64,000 nt of DNA from a candidate division KSB1 bacterium (GCA_034506175.1 JAPDQB010000013.1:61036-125035), one strand, 5' to 3'. Positions 7,682 to 16,948 are shown, counted from the stretch's first letter. Translations and numbers: made by a program. The notes: generated from the letters alone by a model not told the origin.

Positions 7682-8845
7682 TTACCGTGAGATTTCCTTG
7701 ACTTGTTTTATGTTGCCTCTAAAATTCCAGCGATAGCTCACGCCTTTCCAGCGCACGGTGGCAGGAAGCAGCACGGTTGGCGCAAAAAAGAAACTGTAGA
7801 GAACATAGTAAATCTCAAAGAGCGGGAAAATCCGCAAAAGTTTTCCCGCTGTGCGGGGCACCAGACGGCGGGTGCTTTGCCAGAGCAGCAAAAAATCAGC
7901 GCTGGTCAAAATGAAAAAACAGCTTGCTGCCAATGATATTGAAATGCAGGCTGCAACAAAACACCCCAGGTGGCCAAGAAAAGCAGCGAGCATGAAGGAT
8001 CTGGCAAGCCAGCCGACTTCCTTGCCGCCGGCGGCCCAGCGTTGGCGCTGCTCGTAAAATTCCCGCCAGGTTTTTGCCGGCTCGCTGGTGACGACGAGCT
8101 GCGGATCGAGCGGGAAAACGACTTGCCAATCCGTTTGCTCGTCGATGGCGCGCATCAAGGCAAAGTCTTCGATGATGCTGAAGCCGATTTTTTGATAGCC
8201 GCCGACCGCCTCGTAGGCCGCGCGCCGGAACGCGAAATTGTTGCCGATGATCGAAACCGGCCTGCCGAGTCCGGTGGCGCCGGCGCCAATGGTGAGCAAG
8301 TAAATCCAGTCCAGCGTTTGAATCTTCACAAAGGCAGACGCCTTTTTGTCGCCATCAGAAAGCAGTGTGAAACCGCCAACCAAGCCGACGCCGGGCGCAA
8401 AATAACTCGCCATTCGCGCCATCCAATTCGGCGGAACGCGACAATCGGCGTCTGTCATGAGAATGATTTCGCCGCGCGCGTGCTCCATGCCCTGGCACAA
8501 CGCGCTGGCTTTGCCCGAAAGATTGTCGAGACGTTGGTGAATGGGAACGACGCGCACGTGATGATTTTGCCGGGCAAAATTTTCCGCGATGAGGCGGGTT
8601 CGATCAGTGGAACGATCGTCGATAACGATGATTTCAAATTCGGCGCCCGGGTAGGATGAATTTAAAAGCGATTGCAAACAGGCCGGCAAGCGTTCTTCTT
8701 CATTACGCGCCGCGATCAAGACGCTGACAAAAGGTTTTTGTGAAACACGGGCAGGCCGGCAGCGAACAAGGCCATAAAGAACGAGAAAGGATGAAAGGGC
8801 GTAAAGCAGTGTGACAATCAAAATTATTGTTGTTAGAATATTCAT
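7682..8845 (-). CDS. Membrane glycosyltransferase, family 2
   Basis: A 387-residue GT-A transferase moving a sugar from a nucleotide sugar to a lipid or glycan acceptor at the inner membrane. An N-terminal membrane helix precedes a GT2 domain with VSVLIAARNEEERL, IDDRSTDRT, the DxD-type LMTDADC and a QRWAAGG motif. Two or three hydrophobic helices follow near residues 280-370. The ATG at 8845 has GGGGGAG upstream. It is the second of two tandem, clearly related glycosyltransferases separated by 42 bases, with the PHP gene 21 bases downstream, so the four genes from ftsE look like one transcription unit. Acceptor and sugar cannot be read from sequence. Confidence 0.87.
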   Translation of the reverse strand: MNILTTIILIVTLLYALSSFLVLYGLVRCRPARVSQKPFVSVLIAARNEEERLPACLQSLLNSSYPGAEFEIIVIDDRSTDRTRLIAENFARQNHHVRVVPIHQRLDNLSGKASALCQGMEHARGEIILMTDADCRVPPNWMARMASYFAPGVGLVGGFTLLSDGDKKASAFVKIQTLDWIYLLTIGAGATGLGRPVSIIGNNFAFRRAAYEAVGGYQKIGFSIIEDFALMRAIDEQTDWQVVFPLDPQLVVTSEPAKTWREFYEQRQRWAAGGKEVGWLARSFMLAAFLGHLGCFVAACISISLAASCFFILTSADFLLLWQSTRRLVPRTAGKLLRIFPLFEIYYVLYSFFFAPTVLLPATVRWKGVSYRWNFRGNIKQVKEISR

Positions 8846-8887
8846 TCGGCTGGGCTCCCCCACAGATTGAATAATCCCGCAGATTTT

Positions 8888-10087
8888 TTAACGATGGGCT
8901 TCTTCAATCCGTGGAAAGAAATCTGTTGATCTTTTTTTAGCCGCAAACTGCTCGCCCCGCCAACTGAATTTGGCAAATTGGCCGCGAACGGCGAAATAAA
9001 CCACGTAAAACGGATGAAGCAGCGCAGCAAGGGGAAAAGCCGAAAAAAGTCTTCTCTCGTCAAAAAGTTTTGCCGCCTGTCGCAAATAAAAAAAATCGCC
9101 ACCAGCTTTCAGCAGGCTGATGATGATGGTTGGAAAAAAGAAATTCCACACACCAAAAGCAACGGAAAGCCAGCCGGCGATGATCAATAAATTCAGCAAA
9201 AAAACCGCGCCCAGCGCCAGCGTCAAAGCCGGTTGGTAATGCAGGCTTTTTGAAGCGTAGCGTGTCCGCTGTGATTTGAATTCCCGCCAGGAGGCGGGCG
9301 GCTGCACCGGCGCGTGCGCGGCAGGATGCGCGAGATAAACAATTTCACCGATATTCGCGTCGTGCATTTTGTGAAGCAATAAATCATCATCGCCGGAAAT
9401 CCACTGTGCGATGCCCTCGAATCCGCCAAGGCGAAGATAAGCCTCGCGGCGATATGCCAGATTGCTGCCGGTGCAGGTCAAAGGCCGGCCAGCCCCGCAG
9501 CCGCCGGCGGCAACGGCGGCGTGCGAAAAATATTCGAGCGCCAGGATTTTTTGCCACATTGAATCACGCGGAACGTAAGGCGAGTAGCCGCACACCATCA
9601 CGACTTTCGGCGCGAAGGCCGCGGCCATTTCTTGAATCCAGCGCGGGCCGGGAGTTGAATCGGCGTCGGTGAGCAAAATGATTTCACCCGTGGTGCGGCG
9701 AATCGCGGCGTCGATGGCGCGTTTTTTGGGGGCAAAATTCGGCGCCGTGTCGTTAATCCGCAACGCGATAACATTAAAATGTGCCGCCGCAAAGTCGTCG
9801 ATAATTTTGCCGGTGCGATCGCTGGAACGATCATCGACCAGGCAAATTTCCAGTCTGTCGCGTGGATATTGCTGCTGCTCGAGCGCGCGAAGAAGCCGGG
9901 GCAGACGCCGCTCTTCGTTTTTGGCGCAGACGATGAGCGAGACGCCGGGCCGATCTCCGGGAGGTTTTTTAAAAAGTTCATTGGGACGTTGTCGATAAAG
10001 ACGCCGCAGGCCGAAGCAGAGCCAAAGCAAGAGCACCAGATAAACGGAAGTGAGAAGGGCGAGAAGAATGACGAGTCGGGTGGTCAT
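8888..10087 (-). CDS. Membrane glycosyltransferase, family 2
   Basis: A 399-residue paralogue of the downstream glycosyltransferase with the same plan. It has an N-terminal membrane helix (5-27), a GT2 core with VSLIVCAKNEERRL, LVDDRSSDRT and LLTDADS, and C-terminal hydrophobic helices. The acceptor-side motif is SQRTRY rather than QRW, so the two copies probably differ in acceptor or donor. It starts 24 bases after ftsE ends. Tandem duplication followed by divergence is the simplest history. Confidence 0.87.
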   Translation of the reverse strand: MTTRLVILLALLTSVYLVLLLWLCFGLRRLYRQRPNELFKKPPGDRPGVSLIVCAKNEERRLPRLLRALEQQQYPRDRLEICLVDDRSSDRTGKIIDDFAAAHFNVIALRINDTAPNFAPKKRAIDAAIRRTTGEIILLTDADSTPGPRWIQEMAAAFAPKVVMVCGYSPYVPRDSMWQKILALEYFSHAAVAAGGCGAGRPLTCTGSNLAYRREAYLRLGGFEGIAQWISGDDDLLLHKMHDANIGEIVYLAHPAAHAPVQPPASWREFKSQRTRYASKSLHYQPALTLALGAVFLLNLLIIAGWLSVAFGVWNFFFPTIIISLLKAGGDFFYLRQAAKLFDERRLFSAFPLAALLHPFYVVYFAVRGQFAKFSWRGEQFAAKKRSTDFFPRIEEAHR

Positions 10088-10111
10088 GAAAATTTCAACT
10101 GTGTTTTTCGC

Positions 10112-10777
10112 TCAGGAGCTGGTGGTGCCGTTTTCGATGCGCACGACGCGCTTGCGCGGGGAGGGTCGCGATTCGAACAGCGCGTAATTGTGCGTCGCCA
10201 TCAACACCGCGGTGCCGCGGGCGTTGATCTTTTCGAGCAGGGCCATGATGCCCTCTGTCGTCACCGGGTCGAGATTGCCGGTCGGCTCGTCGGCGAGCAA
10301 AATCAACGGCTCATTCACCAGGGCGCGGGCAATGGCGACGCGCTGCTGCTCGCCGCCGGAAAGCTCATGCGGCATTTTGTAGCGCTTGTGGCTGAGGCCG
10401 ACATTGGCCAGCGCCCGCAGGACTTTGCGTTTGATGTCCTTTCGTTTGGCGCCGGTCACTTGCAGCGTGAAGGCGACATTTTCATAAACGTTGCGGTCTT
10501 CGAGCAATTTGAAATCTTGAAAAATGATGCCGAGCTGGCGGCGAAGATAAGGAATTTCCTTGGGCGTGATGGTATTCGAGTTAAAACGGCCAACCACGAC
10601 TTGGCCGTCGGTCGGGCGCTCGGCCATGTAAATGAGGCGCAGCACGGTGCTCTTGCCGGCGCCGCTGGGGCCGACGAGAAAAACGAACTCGCCGGCGCGA
10701 ATCGTCAAGTTCACGCCTTTAAGCCCCTCGCCGCCGCGATAGCGTACTTTGACATTGGACAAGCGAACGACGTTCAT
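10112..10777 (-). CDS. ftsE: Cell-division ABC transporter ATP-binding protein FtsE
   Basis: A 221-residue ABC ATPase with Walker [10 protein letters not shown] (about 37), signature LSGGEQQRV (about 140), Walker [15 protein letters not shown] (about 160) and switch His in ATHNYAL. Size and the FQDFKLL Q-loop segment are typical of FtsE. With FtsX it forms an inner-membrane complex that controls peptidoglycan hydrolases at the septum. Its usual partner gene is not adjacent: a convincing ftsX lies on the opposite strand at 33714-34592. Other lipoprotein-export type ATPases are similar, so the assignment leans partly on that ftsX. Confidence 0.85.
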   Translation of the reverse strand: MNVVRLSNVKVRYRGGEGLKGVNLTIRAGEFVFLVGPSGAGKSTVLRLIYMAERPTDGQVVVGRFNSNTITPKEIPYLRRQLGIIFQDFKLLEDRNVYENVAFTLQVTGAKRKDIKRKVLRALANVGLSHKRYKMPHELSGGEQQRVAIARALVNEPLILLADEPTGNLDPVTTEGIMALLEKINARGTAVLMATHNYALFESRPSPRKRVVRIENGTTSS

Positions 10778-10784
10778 GGCCGCA

Positions 10785-11030
10785 TCAAGCTGTGGCTAGT
10801 TGCAAACGCACTGCCGGCCTATCTGCATGCGTTGGCTGCCGCAATAAATTCCTCGGCAAAGTGACCACCGCAACGGTATTGCCGGGCATATCAAAAAACT
10901 CAACGCTGTACCCAGTTGCAAGTCCGGCCACATCGTGGCACTCGTCCCCGACGCCGACATCACCTGAAAACAAGCCGTCTTCAATTACATCTTGCACAAG
11001 AACGACATCCGAATGAAGCTTAAATTCCAT
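10785..11030 (-). CDS. DUF4926-like small protein
   Basis: An 81-residue protein resembling the DUF4926 family: an early VVLVQD strand, a GDVG turn, and a beta-hairpin GYSVEFFDMPGNTVAVVTL. Members are small beta-barrel-like proteins of unknown biochemistry, often found in accessory DNA and sometimes next to toxin-like genes. The start overlaps the 3' end of the DNA methyltransferase gene by 46 bases, and it ends 7 bases before ftsE. The final residues after LLRQP are diverged. Confidence 0.6.
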   Translation of the reverse strand: MEFKLHSDVVLVQDVIEDGLFSGDVGVGDECHDVAGLATGYSVEFFDMPGNTVAVVTLPRNLLRQPTHADRPAVRLQLATA

Positions 11031-11968
11031 GGTTCCGCCGCTTCTCCTATCGGGGGACGCCAGAAATCGAGTAAGTATTCAAAAGTTGTACCCATTGTGA
11101 TGTAATTTGAAGGCCAACCAAAGATACCTATACGATTAACTATGTTGGTGCGATCCCAAATAATTGTATTACGAAGCTCATAACCTCGTCGCCGGAGTTC
11201 TTGAATAAGTGATACATGAATAGTGATTCTTTCATTTTCCCACCACATATCGGGCACATTAATGACACAATGTGCCTTGGGTTTCAAGAGAGGCAACAGG
11301 CGCTCAAAAATATCTCCCATTGCTGTGGAATATTCCTCTAAAGACATGGTTCCAAGATCACGTGGATTCTGTGAATATTGCTCTACTTTACCGTACTGGT
11401 CATTTTGGCGTTCGTCGCCTCGTCTCGATTTATTTTTTCGTTTTCTATTCAATAAATTCGCGTATGGTGGCGATGTCCAAATCAAACTTACCGTATCAGG
11501 CAAAATATACTTTGAAATGTTGATTGCATCTTCGGTGATTGCCATTTGCTTTGCGTTGTTAAAAAGATTGTTACTTGCCAATCGTTGTTCGCAAAGCTGA
11601 ATATACTTGCTGTTGAGATCGAACCCAACAGCATTACGGTCGAGATCCTGCGCGGCTACCAATGTCGTCCCACTTCCAACAAATGGGTCGATAACCAATT
11701 CTCCCTGATGTGTGAACAATTCAACTATTTTTTTTGCCAAGGAAATTGGAAACGTGGCAGGGTGTTGATTCTTATCACGAATATCCCGGCCTTCGTAGTT
11801 GAATTGCCATACGCCAAGTTGCGCTTTGATCCACTCTTTTGCAGTCATGCAATTCAAATGATTCGGGGGGCATTGACAGGTTTTCGTATAGCCAATTTGA
11901 ACAGGACGTTTGTTCGAAGAACGTGATGTTTCGGTTGCTCGTAGCAAGGTCAATTCGTGCATTGCCAT
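10985..11968 (-). CDS. Site-specific DNA methyltransferase (N4-cytosine/N6-adenine type)
   Basis: A 327-residue SAM-dependent DNA methylase. The SAM motif DPFVGSGTT (about 94-102) comes before the catalytic TSPPY (about 166-170), and CPPNHLNCMT near 33 may be a metal or target-site element. The target amino group and recognition site cannot be read from sequence. No restriction endonuclease gene is adjacent, so it is either an orphan methylase or the remnant of a restriction-modification locus. Base composition is visibly more AT-rich than pdxA, ftsE and the glycosyltransferases around it, a sign of horizontal gain. The stop lies inside the DUF4926-like gene. Confidence 0.85.
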   Translation of the reverse strand: MAMHELTLLRATETSRSSNKRPVQIGYTKTCQCPPNHLNCMTAKEWIKAQLGVWQFNYEGRDIRDKNQHPATFPISLAKKIVELFTHQGELVIDPFVGSGTTLVAAQDLDRNAVGFDLNSKYIQLCEQRLASNNLFNNAKQMAITEDAINISKYILPDTVSLIWTSPPYANLLNRKRKNKSRRGDERQNDQYGKVEQYSQNPRDLGTMSLEEYSTAMGDIFERLLPLLKPKAHCVINVPDMWWENERITIHVSLIQELRRRGYELRNTIIWDRTNIVNRIGIFGWPSNYITMGTTFEYLLDFWRPPIGEAAEPWNLSFIRMSFLCKM

Positions 11969-12171
11969 TCTGTCTCGAGAGTTGAGATTTTCTGAGATTT
12001 CATCCCAATATATTTGATTATGAATGTATCCTCCATTCCAATCGAAATAAATGTAGCAAAAAATTTGAATCTTGCAATAGCCGCCACAATATTTATTCTT
12101 TTAACAGCTCGCGCGCGGCCAACAAGTTTATCTCGCACGATGAGCGCACGACCAAAATTCAGCATCTTCAT
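11950..12171 (-). CDS. Small hypothetical protein between two methyltransferases
   Basis: A 73-residue frame that starts by ATGA overlap with the stop of the upstream SAM methyltransferase and ends 19 bases inside the DNA methylase start. That spacing is typical of translational coupling. The product is basic at first and then hydrophobic/aromatic (IARFKFFATFISI). I recognise no family. It could instead be noncoding AT-rich filler. Confidence 0.35.
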   Translation of the reverse strand: MKMLNFGRALIVRDKLVGRARAVKRINIVAAIARFKFFATFISIGMEDTFIIKYIGMKSQKISTLETEWQCTN

Positions 12172-12902
12172 AATCTTTTTAACACAAAATGAACGCGATC
12201 GGATTTTTCCGAGCCGGGCCGGCGCGACATGCCGTCAAAGCAGCCGGCCAACTCCCATTGTTGCGCATCGATCATCGCATTGATTTCCTGCAAAGAATAA
12301 ATGCGCTGTTCGTGACGTTCGTACAGCGCCGGGCCGCGGCTGAAGCCGTCGGTGATGAAAAATTCGTTGACTTGAATTTTTCGAGACGGCTTGAAATGCG
12401 CGCGCCGGATGTAGGAAATCTCGAGAAAACTGTCACGCTCAAAAAAGTTGTTGAAATTCCGGCGGCAGGTGTGTTCGGTGCACACGTCAAAAATAAACAG
12501 ACCGCCGCGACGCACGGCAGCAGCCGCATTATCCAGCAATTCTCGCGCGGCTTCCGGCTCGAGGCAATAATTGAAGCTATCATAAAGACAAATCACGGCG
12601 TCGACCGGCGAGACAACGGCAAAATTTTTCATGTCACCACAGCAGAGGGGTAACTTGCAATTTGCACCTTGCAACTTGCTCAGCCGCTCCGCCGCCTGCT
12701 GCACCATCTCAAAAGATGAATCCAACCCAAAAACTTTGTAACCGGCCTGCGCCAGCTCGGCCAAGACATTGCCGGTGCCGCACGCCAATTCGAGCACGCG
12801 CTCGATGCGTCCGCCTTCGGCGAGTCCGAAGAGTTCGATGATGTACATGGCCCAACGCTTGTAGTTGACGTGGCGCATGAGATGATCATAAAAATACGCC
12901 AC
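12168..12902 (-). CDS. Class I SAM-dependent methyltransferase
   Basis: A small-molecule type methyltransferase of about 244 residues. The SAM-binding motif is LELACGTGNVL (about 36-46), followed by an acidic strand end GLDSS and motif FDVC later. The frame is open far upstream into pdxA. Homology starts with VAYFYDHLM, so I place the start at the GTG at 12902, 23 bases after the pdxA stop. Substrate unknown. Residues near 83-93 (LQGANCKLPL) are encoded by a TTGCAAG word-repeat (12652-12679) and look like a small insertion before the CCGDM strand. The stop overlaps the next small frame by ATGA. Confidence 0.75.
   Translation of the reverse strand: MAYFYDHLMRHVNYKRWAMYIIELFGLAEGGRIERVLELACGTGNVLAELAQAGYKVFGLDSSFEMVQQAAERLSKLQGANCKLPLCCGDMKNFAVVSPVDAVICLYDSFNYCLEPEAARELLDNAAAAVRRGGLFIFDVCTEHTCRRNFNNFFERDSFLEISYIRRAHFKPSRKIQVNEFFITDGFSRGPALYERHEQRIYSLQEINAMIDAQQWELAGCFDGMSRRPGSEKSDRVHFVLKRL
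12652..12679. repeat. TTGCAA word repeat within a methyltransferase gene
   Basis: ACTTGCAA, TTTGCACC and TTGCAACTTGC follow one another in the coding region. Such alternating TTGCAAG words resemble the word repeats in intergenic parts of this window (for example 3114-3155 and 21711-21740). Confidence 0.35.
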
Positions 12903-12924
12903 GCGGCGATAGGGCCGGACGTGT

Positions 12925-13920
12925 TTAGTTCGTCGCGAGAAGAGTTGCGGCAAGCCGGAGCGCTTCCACCATGCTGGCGGGCTCGGCAAGGCCTTTTCCG
13001 GCGATGTCGAATGCAGTGCCATGATCGGGTGAGGTGCGAATAACCGGCAAGCCGGCGGTGTAATTGACGGCGCGGCCAAAGCCGAACATTTTGAGCGGGA
13101 TCAAGCCTTGATCGTGATACATCGCAAGGTAGGCGTCAAAATTATTTTTTTTGTATTGCCCAAACAGCGCATCGGCGGAAAAGGGGCCGGCAGCGAGAAT
13201 GCCTTCGGAGCGGGCTTGCTCGAGCGCCGGGGCAATGATATTTTTTTCTTCATCGCCGAGCAAACCGCCCTCACCGGCGTGCGGATTCAATCCGGTCACG
13301 GCGAGGCGCGGTTGCGCCAGGCGAAAGCGCGTTGTCAAATCACGGTGCAAGACGCGCAGTCGGTGCACGATCAAATCGCGTGAGATCGCCGCCGCAACTT
13401 GCCGCAGCGGCAAATGCGTGGTCGCCAACGCCACGCGAAATTGATCGGCAATGAGCATCATCGCAAAATCAGCGGTGCCAAAGCCCTCGGCGAGCAATTC
13501 GGTTTGGCCGGGATAATGAAAGCCGGCGAGATGCAGCGCCTGTTTGCTCACCGGCGCGGTCACAATGGCGTGAATTTTTCCGGCGCGACCCAATGCAATC
13601 GCGCGCATCAGCGCGTTACCGGCTATTTTTCCGGCTGCTATTGACAATTCGCCAATTTGAATATCAGATTGTTCGCGCGCCTCATCCAGCACGACGATGG
13701 GCGCGTCCTGCGGCCATTCATTTAAATCGGCGATGCAGGGGAGTGGCAAATTAATCCGCAAATAATTTTGCCAGAACCGCCACGCCGTTTCCGGGCCGAT
13801 GATCGCAACACGAAACTCGCGCTGCCACGGCGTCTGCGTCAAGGCTTTCAACGTGACTTCCGGGCCGATGCCGTTGAGGTCGCCGATGGTGACGGCGATG
13901 GTTTTGAAAAACGACTTCAT
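12925..13920 (-). CDS. pdxA: 4-hydroxythreonine-4-phosphate dehydrogenase
   Basis: A 331-residue PdxA, the NAD-dependent enzyme that oxidises 4-phosphohydroxy-threonine in the DXP-dependent pyridoxal phosphate pathway. Diagnostic segments are GDLNGIGPEV near the start, the loop TAPVSKQAL, the metal-site region YHDQGLIPLK and the closing TSPDHGTAFDIAGKG. Length matches the family. It heads a minus-strand run and is divergent from the M20 amidohydrolase; the 180-base gap between them holds a promoter for the latter. Confidence 0.93.
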   Translation of the reverse strand: MKSFFKTIAVTIGDLNGIGPEVTLKALTQTPWQREFRVAIIGPETAWRFWQNYLRINLPLPCIADLNEWPQDAPIVVLDEAREQSDIQIGELSIAAGKIAGNALMRAIALGRAGKIHAIVTAPVSKQALHLAGFHYPGQTELLAEGFGTADFAMMLIADQFRVALATTHLPLRQVAAAISRDLIVHRLRVLHRDLTTRFRLAQPRLAVTGLNPHAGEGGLLGDEEKNIIAPALEQARSEGILAAGPFSADALFGQYKKNNFDAYLAMYHDQGLIPLKMFGFGRAVNYTAGLPVIRTSPDHGTAFDIAGKGLAEPASMVEALRLAATLLATN

Positions 13921-14024
13921 AAACTTTGCTGTTACAATATAGATGGTGCGGCGTGAAAATGCAAGCCCCGTTTTTCAATTCAAACAGGAAAAGGAACACG
14001 CAAGCCGATTGGCGCAAAATTCGG

Positions 14025-14053
14025 TTGACTTTTAACCAGCATAAAACTATTTT
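14025..14053 (+). promoter_or_regulatory. Sigma-70-like promoter for the M20 amidohydrolase gene
   Basis: TTGACT (14025-14030) and TATTTT (14048-14053) are separated by 17 bases. They lie about 50 bases before the ATG at 14102, which has GAGAGGAG upstream. The same hexamers with the same spacing recur at 63749-63777. Confidence 0.6.
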
Positions 14054-14101
14054 AAAAATCAAATTAGTGCGACCCAAGAACCCAACGCGAGAGGAGCAAG
14101 C

Positions 14102-15547
14102 ATGAGAGGCGCGAAAAGATTTGGTTTATTCAGTTTGATCGTCGCCGGCGCGCTGCTGCAACCGGTTTATGCGCAAATGAGCGCCGAAAAAACCACGGCG
14201 GGCGATTGGATCAAACAAAACGAAGCCAAGGCGAAAGAGATCAATCAAAAAATTTGGAGTCTTGCGGAGTTAGGACTCACCGAACAGCAATCGAGCCAAA
14301 CTTTGAGCGATTGGCTTGCCGCCAACGGTTTCACGGTTGAAAAAGGCGTGGCGAATATGCCGACGGCATTCATCGCGAGTTACGGTTCCGGCAAGCCAGT
14401 GATCGCGATCCTGGCGGAGTTTGACGCGCTGCCGGGACTTTCGCAAAAAGTTTCGCCGGTGCGCGAAGAACGCGAGGGCGCTACGAATGGCCACGCCTGC
14501 GGCCACAGCATTTTCGGCACGGCCAGCACTGCCGCGGCGATTGCGGCGCGTCACGCCATGGCGAAGCATAATTTGAAAGGCACGATTCGCTTGTACGGCA
14601 CGCCGGCGGAGGAAACCGGCATCGGCAAAATCTACATGGTGAAGGAAGGTTTGTTCAACGATTGCGACGCGGTTTTGCATTGGCATGCCAGCGACGTCAC
14701 GCGCTCGGCGTATGGCACGACCAAGGCGCTGGTGTCGGTGAAATTTTCTTTTCACGGCCTGGCGGCGCACGCCTCGCGCTCGCCGCATGACGGCAAAAGC
14801 GCGCTGGACGGCGTCGAGCTGATGAACATCGGCGCGAATTTCTTGCGCGAGCATTTGCCGGAAGACAGCCGCATGCACTATGTGATCACCGACGGCGGCG
14901 GCCAGCCGAACGTCGTGCCGCCGGCGGCGCAGGTGTGGTACTATTTGCGCGCCGACAAACATCGCGACGTGGAGTACATGTTTCAACGTTTGACCGAGAT
15001 CGCCAAAGGCGCGGCGCTGATGACCGGCACCACCGTCGATTGGCACGTCGACTCCGACACGCATGAGATTCTGCCCAATTTGCCGCTGTCGCAAGTGATT
15101 CACAAAAATCTCGAGCTCATCGGCCCGCCGAAATTTAGCGAAGATGAAAAAGCGTTCGCGCGCAAAACCCAGGAACCGCTGCGGGGACAATTCAAATATG
15201 CGCTCTCCGAAATTCTCGAAAAACTGCCGGAGGAACCGGAGCAGGGCAAGGCTTCGACCGACGTCGGCGACGTGAGCTGGATGGTGCCGACCGGCGGCCT
15301 GACCGTAGCGAGTTACACTTACGGCGCGCCGGGACATAGTTGGCAGATCGTGGCGTGCACCGGCATGTCGATCGGCGAGAAGGGCATGTTCGTCGCGGCG
15401 AAAGCGCTGGCCTACTCGGCGCTCGATCTGTTTACCAAAGCCGATCTGATCAAACAGGCGCGCGCCGATTTCGAACAGCGCAAAGCCGGCTATGATTTCG
15501 TCTCGCTCATTCCCGCCGGACAAAAAGCGCCGCTAAAAATTAAATAA
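14102..15547 (+). CDS. M20-family amidohydrolase, exported (AbgB-like)
   Basis: A 481-residue zinc-dependent amidohydrolase of the M20/AbgB group, which cleaves N-acyl or aminobenzoyl-glutamyl type amides. An N-terminal signal peptide ends near VYAQ (about 25), so it is probably periplasmic. Metal-ligand segments are visible: AEFDALPG, GHACGHS, PAEETG and a WHAS motif. The dimerisation domain begins near VSVKFSFHGLAAHAS. The substrate is not determined. It has its own promoter and strong ribosome site and is followed after 24 bases by a prenyltransferase gene. Confidence 0.87.
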   Translation: MRGAKRFGLFSLIVAGALLQPVYAQMSAEKTTAGDWIKQNEAKAKEINQKIWSLAELGLTEQQSSQTLSDWLAANGFTVEKGVANMPTAFIASYGSGKPVIAILAEFDALPGLSQKVSPVREEREGATNGHACGHSIFGTASTAAAIAARHAMAKHNLKGTIRLYGTPAEETGIGKIYMVKEGLFNDCDAVLHWHASDVTRSAYGTTKALVSVKFSFHGLAAHASRSPHDGKSALDGVELMNIGANFLREHLPEDSRMHYVITDGGGQPNVVPPAAQVWYYLRADKHRDVEYMFQRLTEIAKGAALMTGTTVDWHVDSDTHEILPNLPLSQVIHKNLELIGPPKFSEDEKAFARKTQEPLRGQFKYALSEILEKLPEEPEQGKASTDVGDVSWMVPTGGLTVASYTYGAPGHSWQIVACTGMSIGEKGMFVAAKALAYSALDLFTKADLIKQARADFEQRKAGYDFVSLIPAGQKAPLKIK

Positions 15548-15571
15548 CGTTTGCAGCGAAAAAGTTTTTCC

Positions 15572-16459
15572 ATGCAAAAGCTGTTGGCGTTTTTTTTAAT
15601 CACCCGTCCCTTGAATGTCGCCATTGCCGGACTGTCAATTTTGGCGGCAGCGGCATTGGTTCAACCGTTTGGCTTCACCACGCCGGTCGTTGCCGCGATG
15701 ATTTCCACGATGCTGATCACGGCGGGCGCCAACGTCATGAATGATTATTACGATCTCGACATCGACCGGATCAATCGGCCACAGCGAATTTTGCCCGCTG
15801 GCCGGCTCACGCCGCGCGCCGCACAGCGCTTCGCGATATTTCTGTTTGTTTGCGGCAATTTTTTTAGTATATTGATCAATAAGACCGCGGCGATGATCGC
15901 GGTTGGGAGTTCGTTGACCGTCATGGTTTATAGCTGGAAATTGAAACGCCAGCCGCTGACCGGCAATCTCACCGTGAGCTTGATCACGTCCCTGGCGTTT
16001 ATTTACGGCGCGTTGGCGGCGCAAGCCGGTTTGTCGCGGCTTGCCTTGCCGACGGAAAATAGCGGGATGTGGTCGAGCGACTGGCGGGCCGGAATTTTTC
16101 CCGCCGTGTTCTCTTTTCTGTTTCATTTTGGCCGCGAGGTGATCAAAGACATCGAAGATCAGGCCGGAGATCGGGCCATGCAGGCGCGCACACTGCCGCT
16201 GGCTTATGGCCTCACCGCCGCGCAAGCCGCGGCGACCGGCGCTTTCGTTCTTTTGTTGATCGTCATGTTTGCGCCGTTTTATCTCGGCCTCTACGGCGTG
16301 GCGTATTGGTGGATCATCGTGCTCGGCGTTTATCCGGTTCTCATTTTGGCGCTTGGCGTGTTGTGGAAAAATCCGGCGCCGGCCCGCATGCGTCAAGTCA
16401 GCGCCGCGCTCAAAGCAGATATGCTGGTCGGATTGGCCGCGATTTATTTTGGACGATAA
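15572..16459 (+). CDS. UbiA-family prenyltransferase (geranylgeranylglycerol-phosphate type)
   Basis: A 295-residue polytopic enzyme that transfers a polyprenyl chain to an acceptor at the membrane. The two aspartate-rich prenyl-diphosphate/Mg sites are clear: NDYYDLDIDRINRP (about 60-73) and DIEDQAGDR (about 198-206), with about eight hydrophobic helices. The first motif is the form common in digeranylgeranylglyceryl-phosphate synthase-like proteins, which are widespread in FCB bacteria; quinone prenyltransferases are an alternative. The ATG at 15572 is preferred over a TTG 21 bases earlier because the membrane helix follows directly. Confidence 0.83.
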   Translation: MQKLLAFFLITRPLNVAIAGLSILAAAALVQPFGFTTPVVAAMISTMLITAGANVMNDYYDLDIDRINRPQRILPAGRLTPRAAQRFAIFLFVCGNFFSILINKTAAMIAVGSSLTVMVYSWKLKRQPLTGNLTVSLITSLAFIYGALAAQAGLSRLALPTENSGMWSSDWRAGIFPAVFSFLFHFGREVIKDIEDQAGDRAMQARTLPLAYGLTAAQAAATGAFVLLLIVMFAPFYLGLYGVAYWWIIVLGVYPVLILALGVLWKNPAPARMRQVSAALKADMLVGLAAIYFGR

Positions 16460-16474
16460 TCGAAGCAAACGGTT

Positions 16475-16927
16475 ATGCGCGCGCTGGTGCAGCGAGTCAC
16501 AAAAGGATCGGTTAGCGTCGATGGCAAAGTTGTCGGAGCCATTGACAAGGGTTTGGTGATTTTGCTGGGCATTCGCCACGGCGACACCGAAGCCGAGGCG
16601 CGCTATCTCGCGGAGAAATGCGTTCATCTCCGCATTTTTGAAGATGAAAACAGCAAGTTCAACCGCTCGCTGCTCGATGTTGGCGGCGCCGTGCTGGTGA
16701 TTTCGCAATTTACACTCTACGGCGACACGCGCAAGGGTCGGCGGCCGGGTTTTGAAGAAGCGGCGCGCCCGGAAATTGCCGAACCGCTGTACAAATGTTT
16801 CGTGCAGGAGCTTCACCGCTTTCCGATTTACGTCGCTGAAGGCGTTTTTGGCGCGATGATGCTGGTGGAAATTCATAACGACGGTCCGGTTACGTTCATG
16901 CTGGAAAGTCTGCCGGGTAAAACTTAA
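16475..16927 (+). CDS. dtd: D-aminoacyl-tRNA deacylase
   Basis: A 150-residue Dtd, which hydrolyses D-amino acids wrongly attached to tRNA. It has the family start MRALVQRV, the [17 protein letters not shown] motif and the cross-subunit Gly-Pro motif in NDGPVTF near the C-terminus. Length is standard. It lies 15 bases after the prenyltransferase and 21 bases before maf. An AAAACGTAAAACG word repeat crosses its end. Confidence 0.95.
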   Translation: MRALVQRVTKGSVSVDGKVVGAIDKGLVILLGIRHGDTEAEARYLAEKCVHLRIFEDENSKFNRSLLDVGGAVLVISQFTLYGDTRKGRRPGFEEAARPEIAEPLYKCFVQELHRFPIYVAEGVFGAMMLVEIHNDGPVTFMLESLPGKT

Positions 16928-16948
16928 AACGTAAAACGTCCAGAGGCC

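Noticed and set aside
10985..11968. Complete restriction-modification system
   Set aside because: Only a methyltransferase is present; neighbouring small proteins do not show nuclease motifs.
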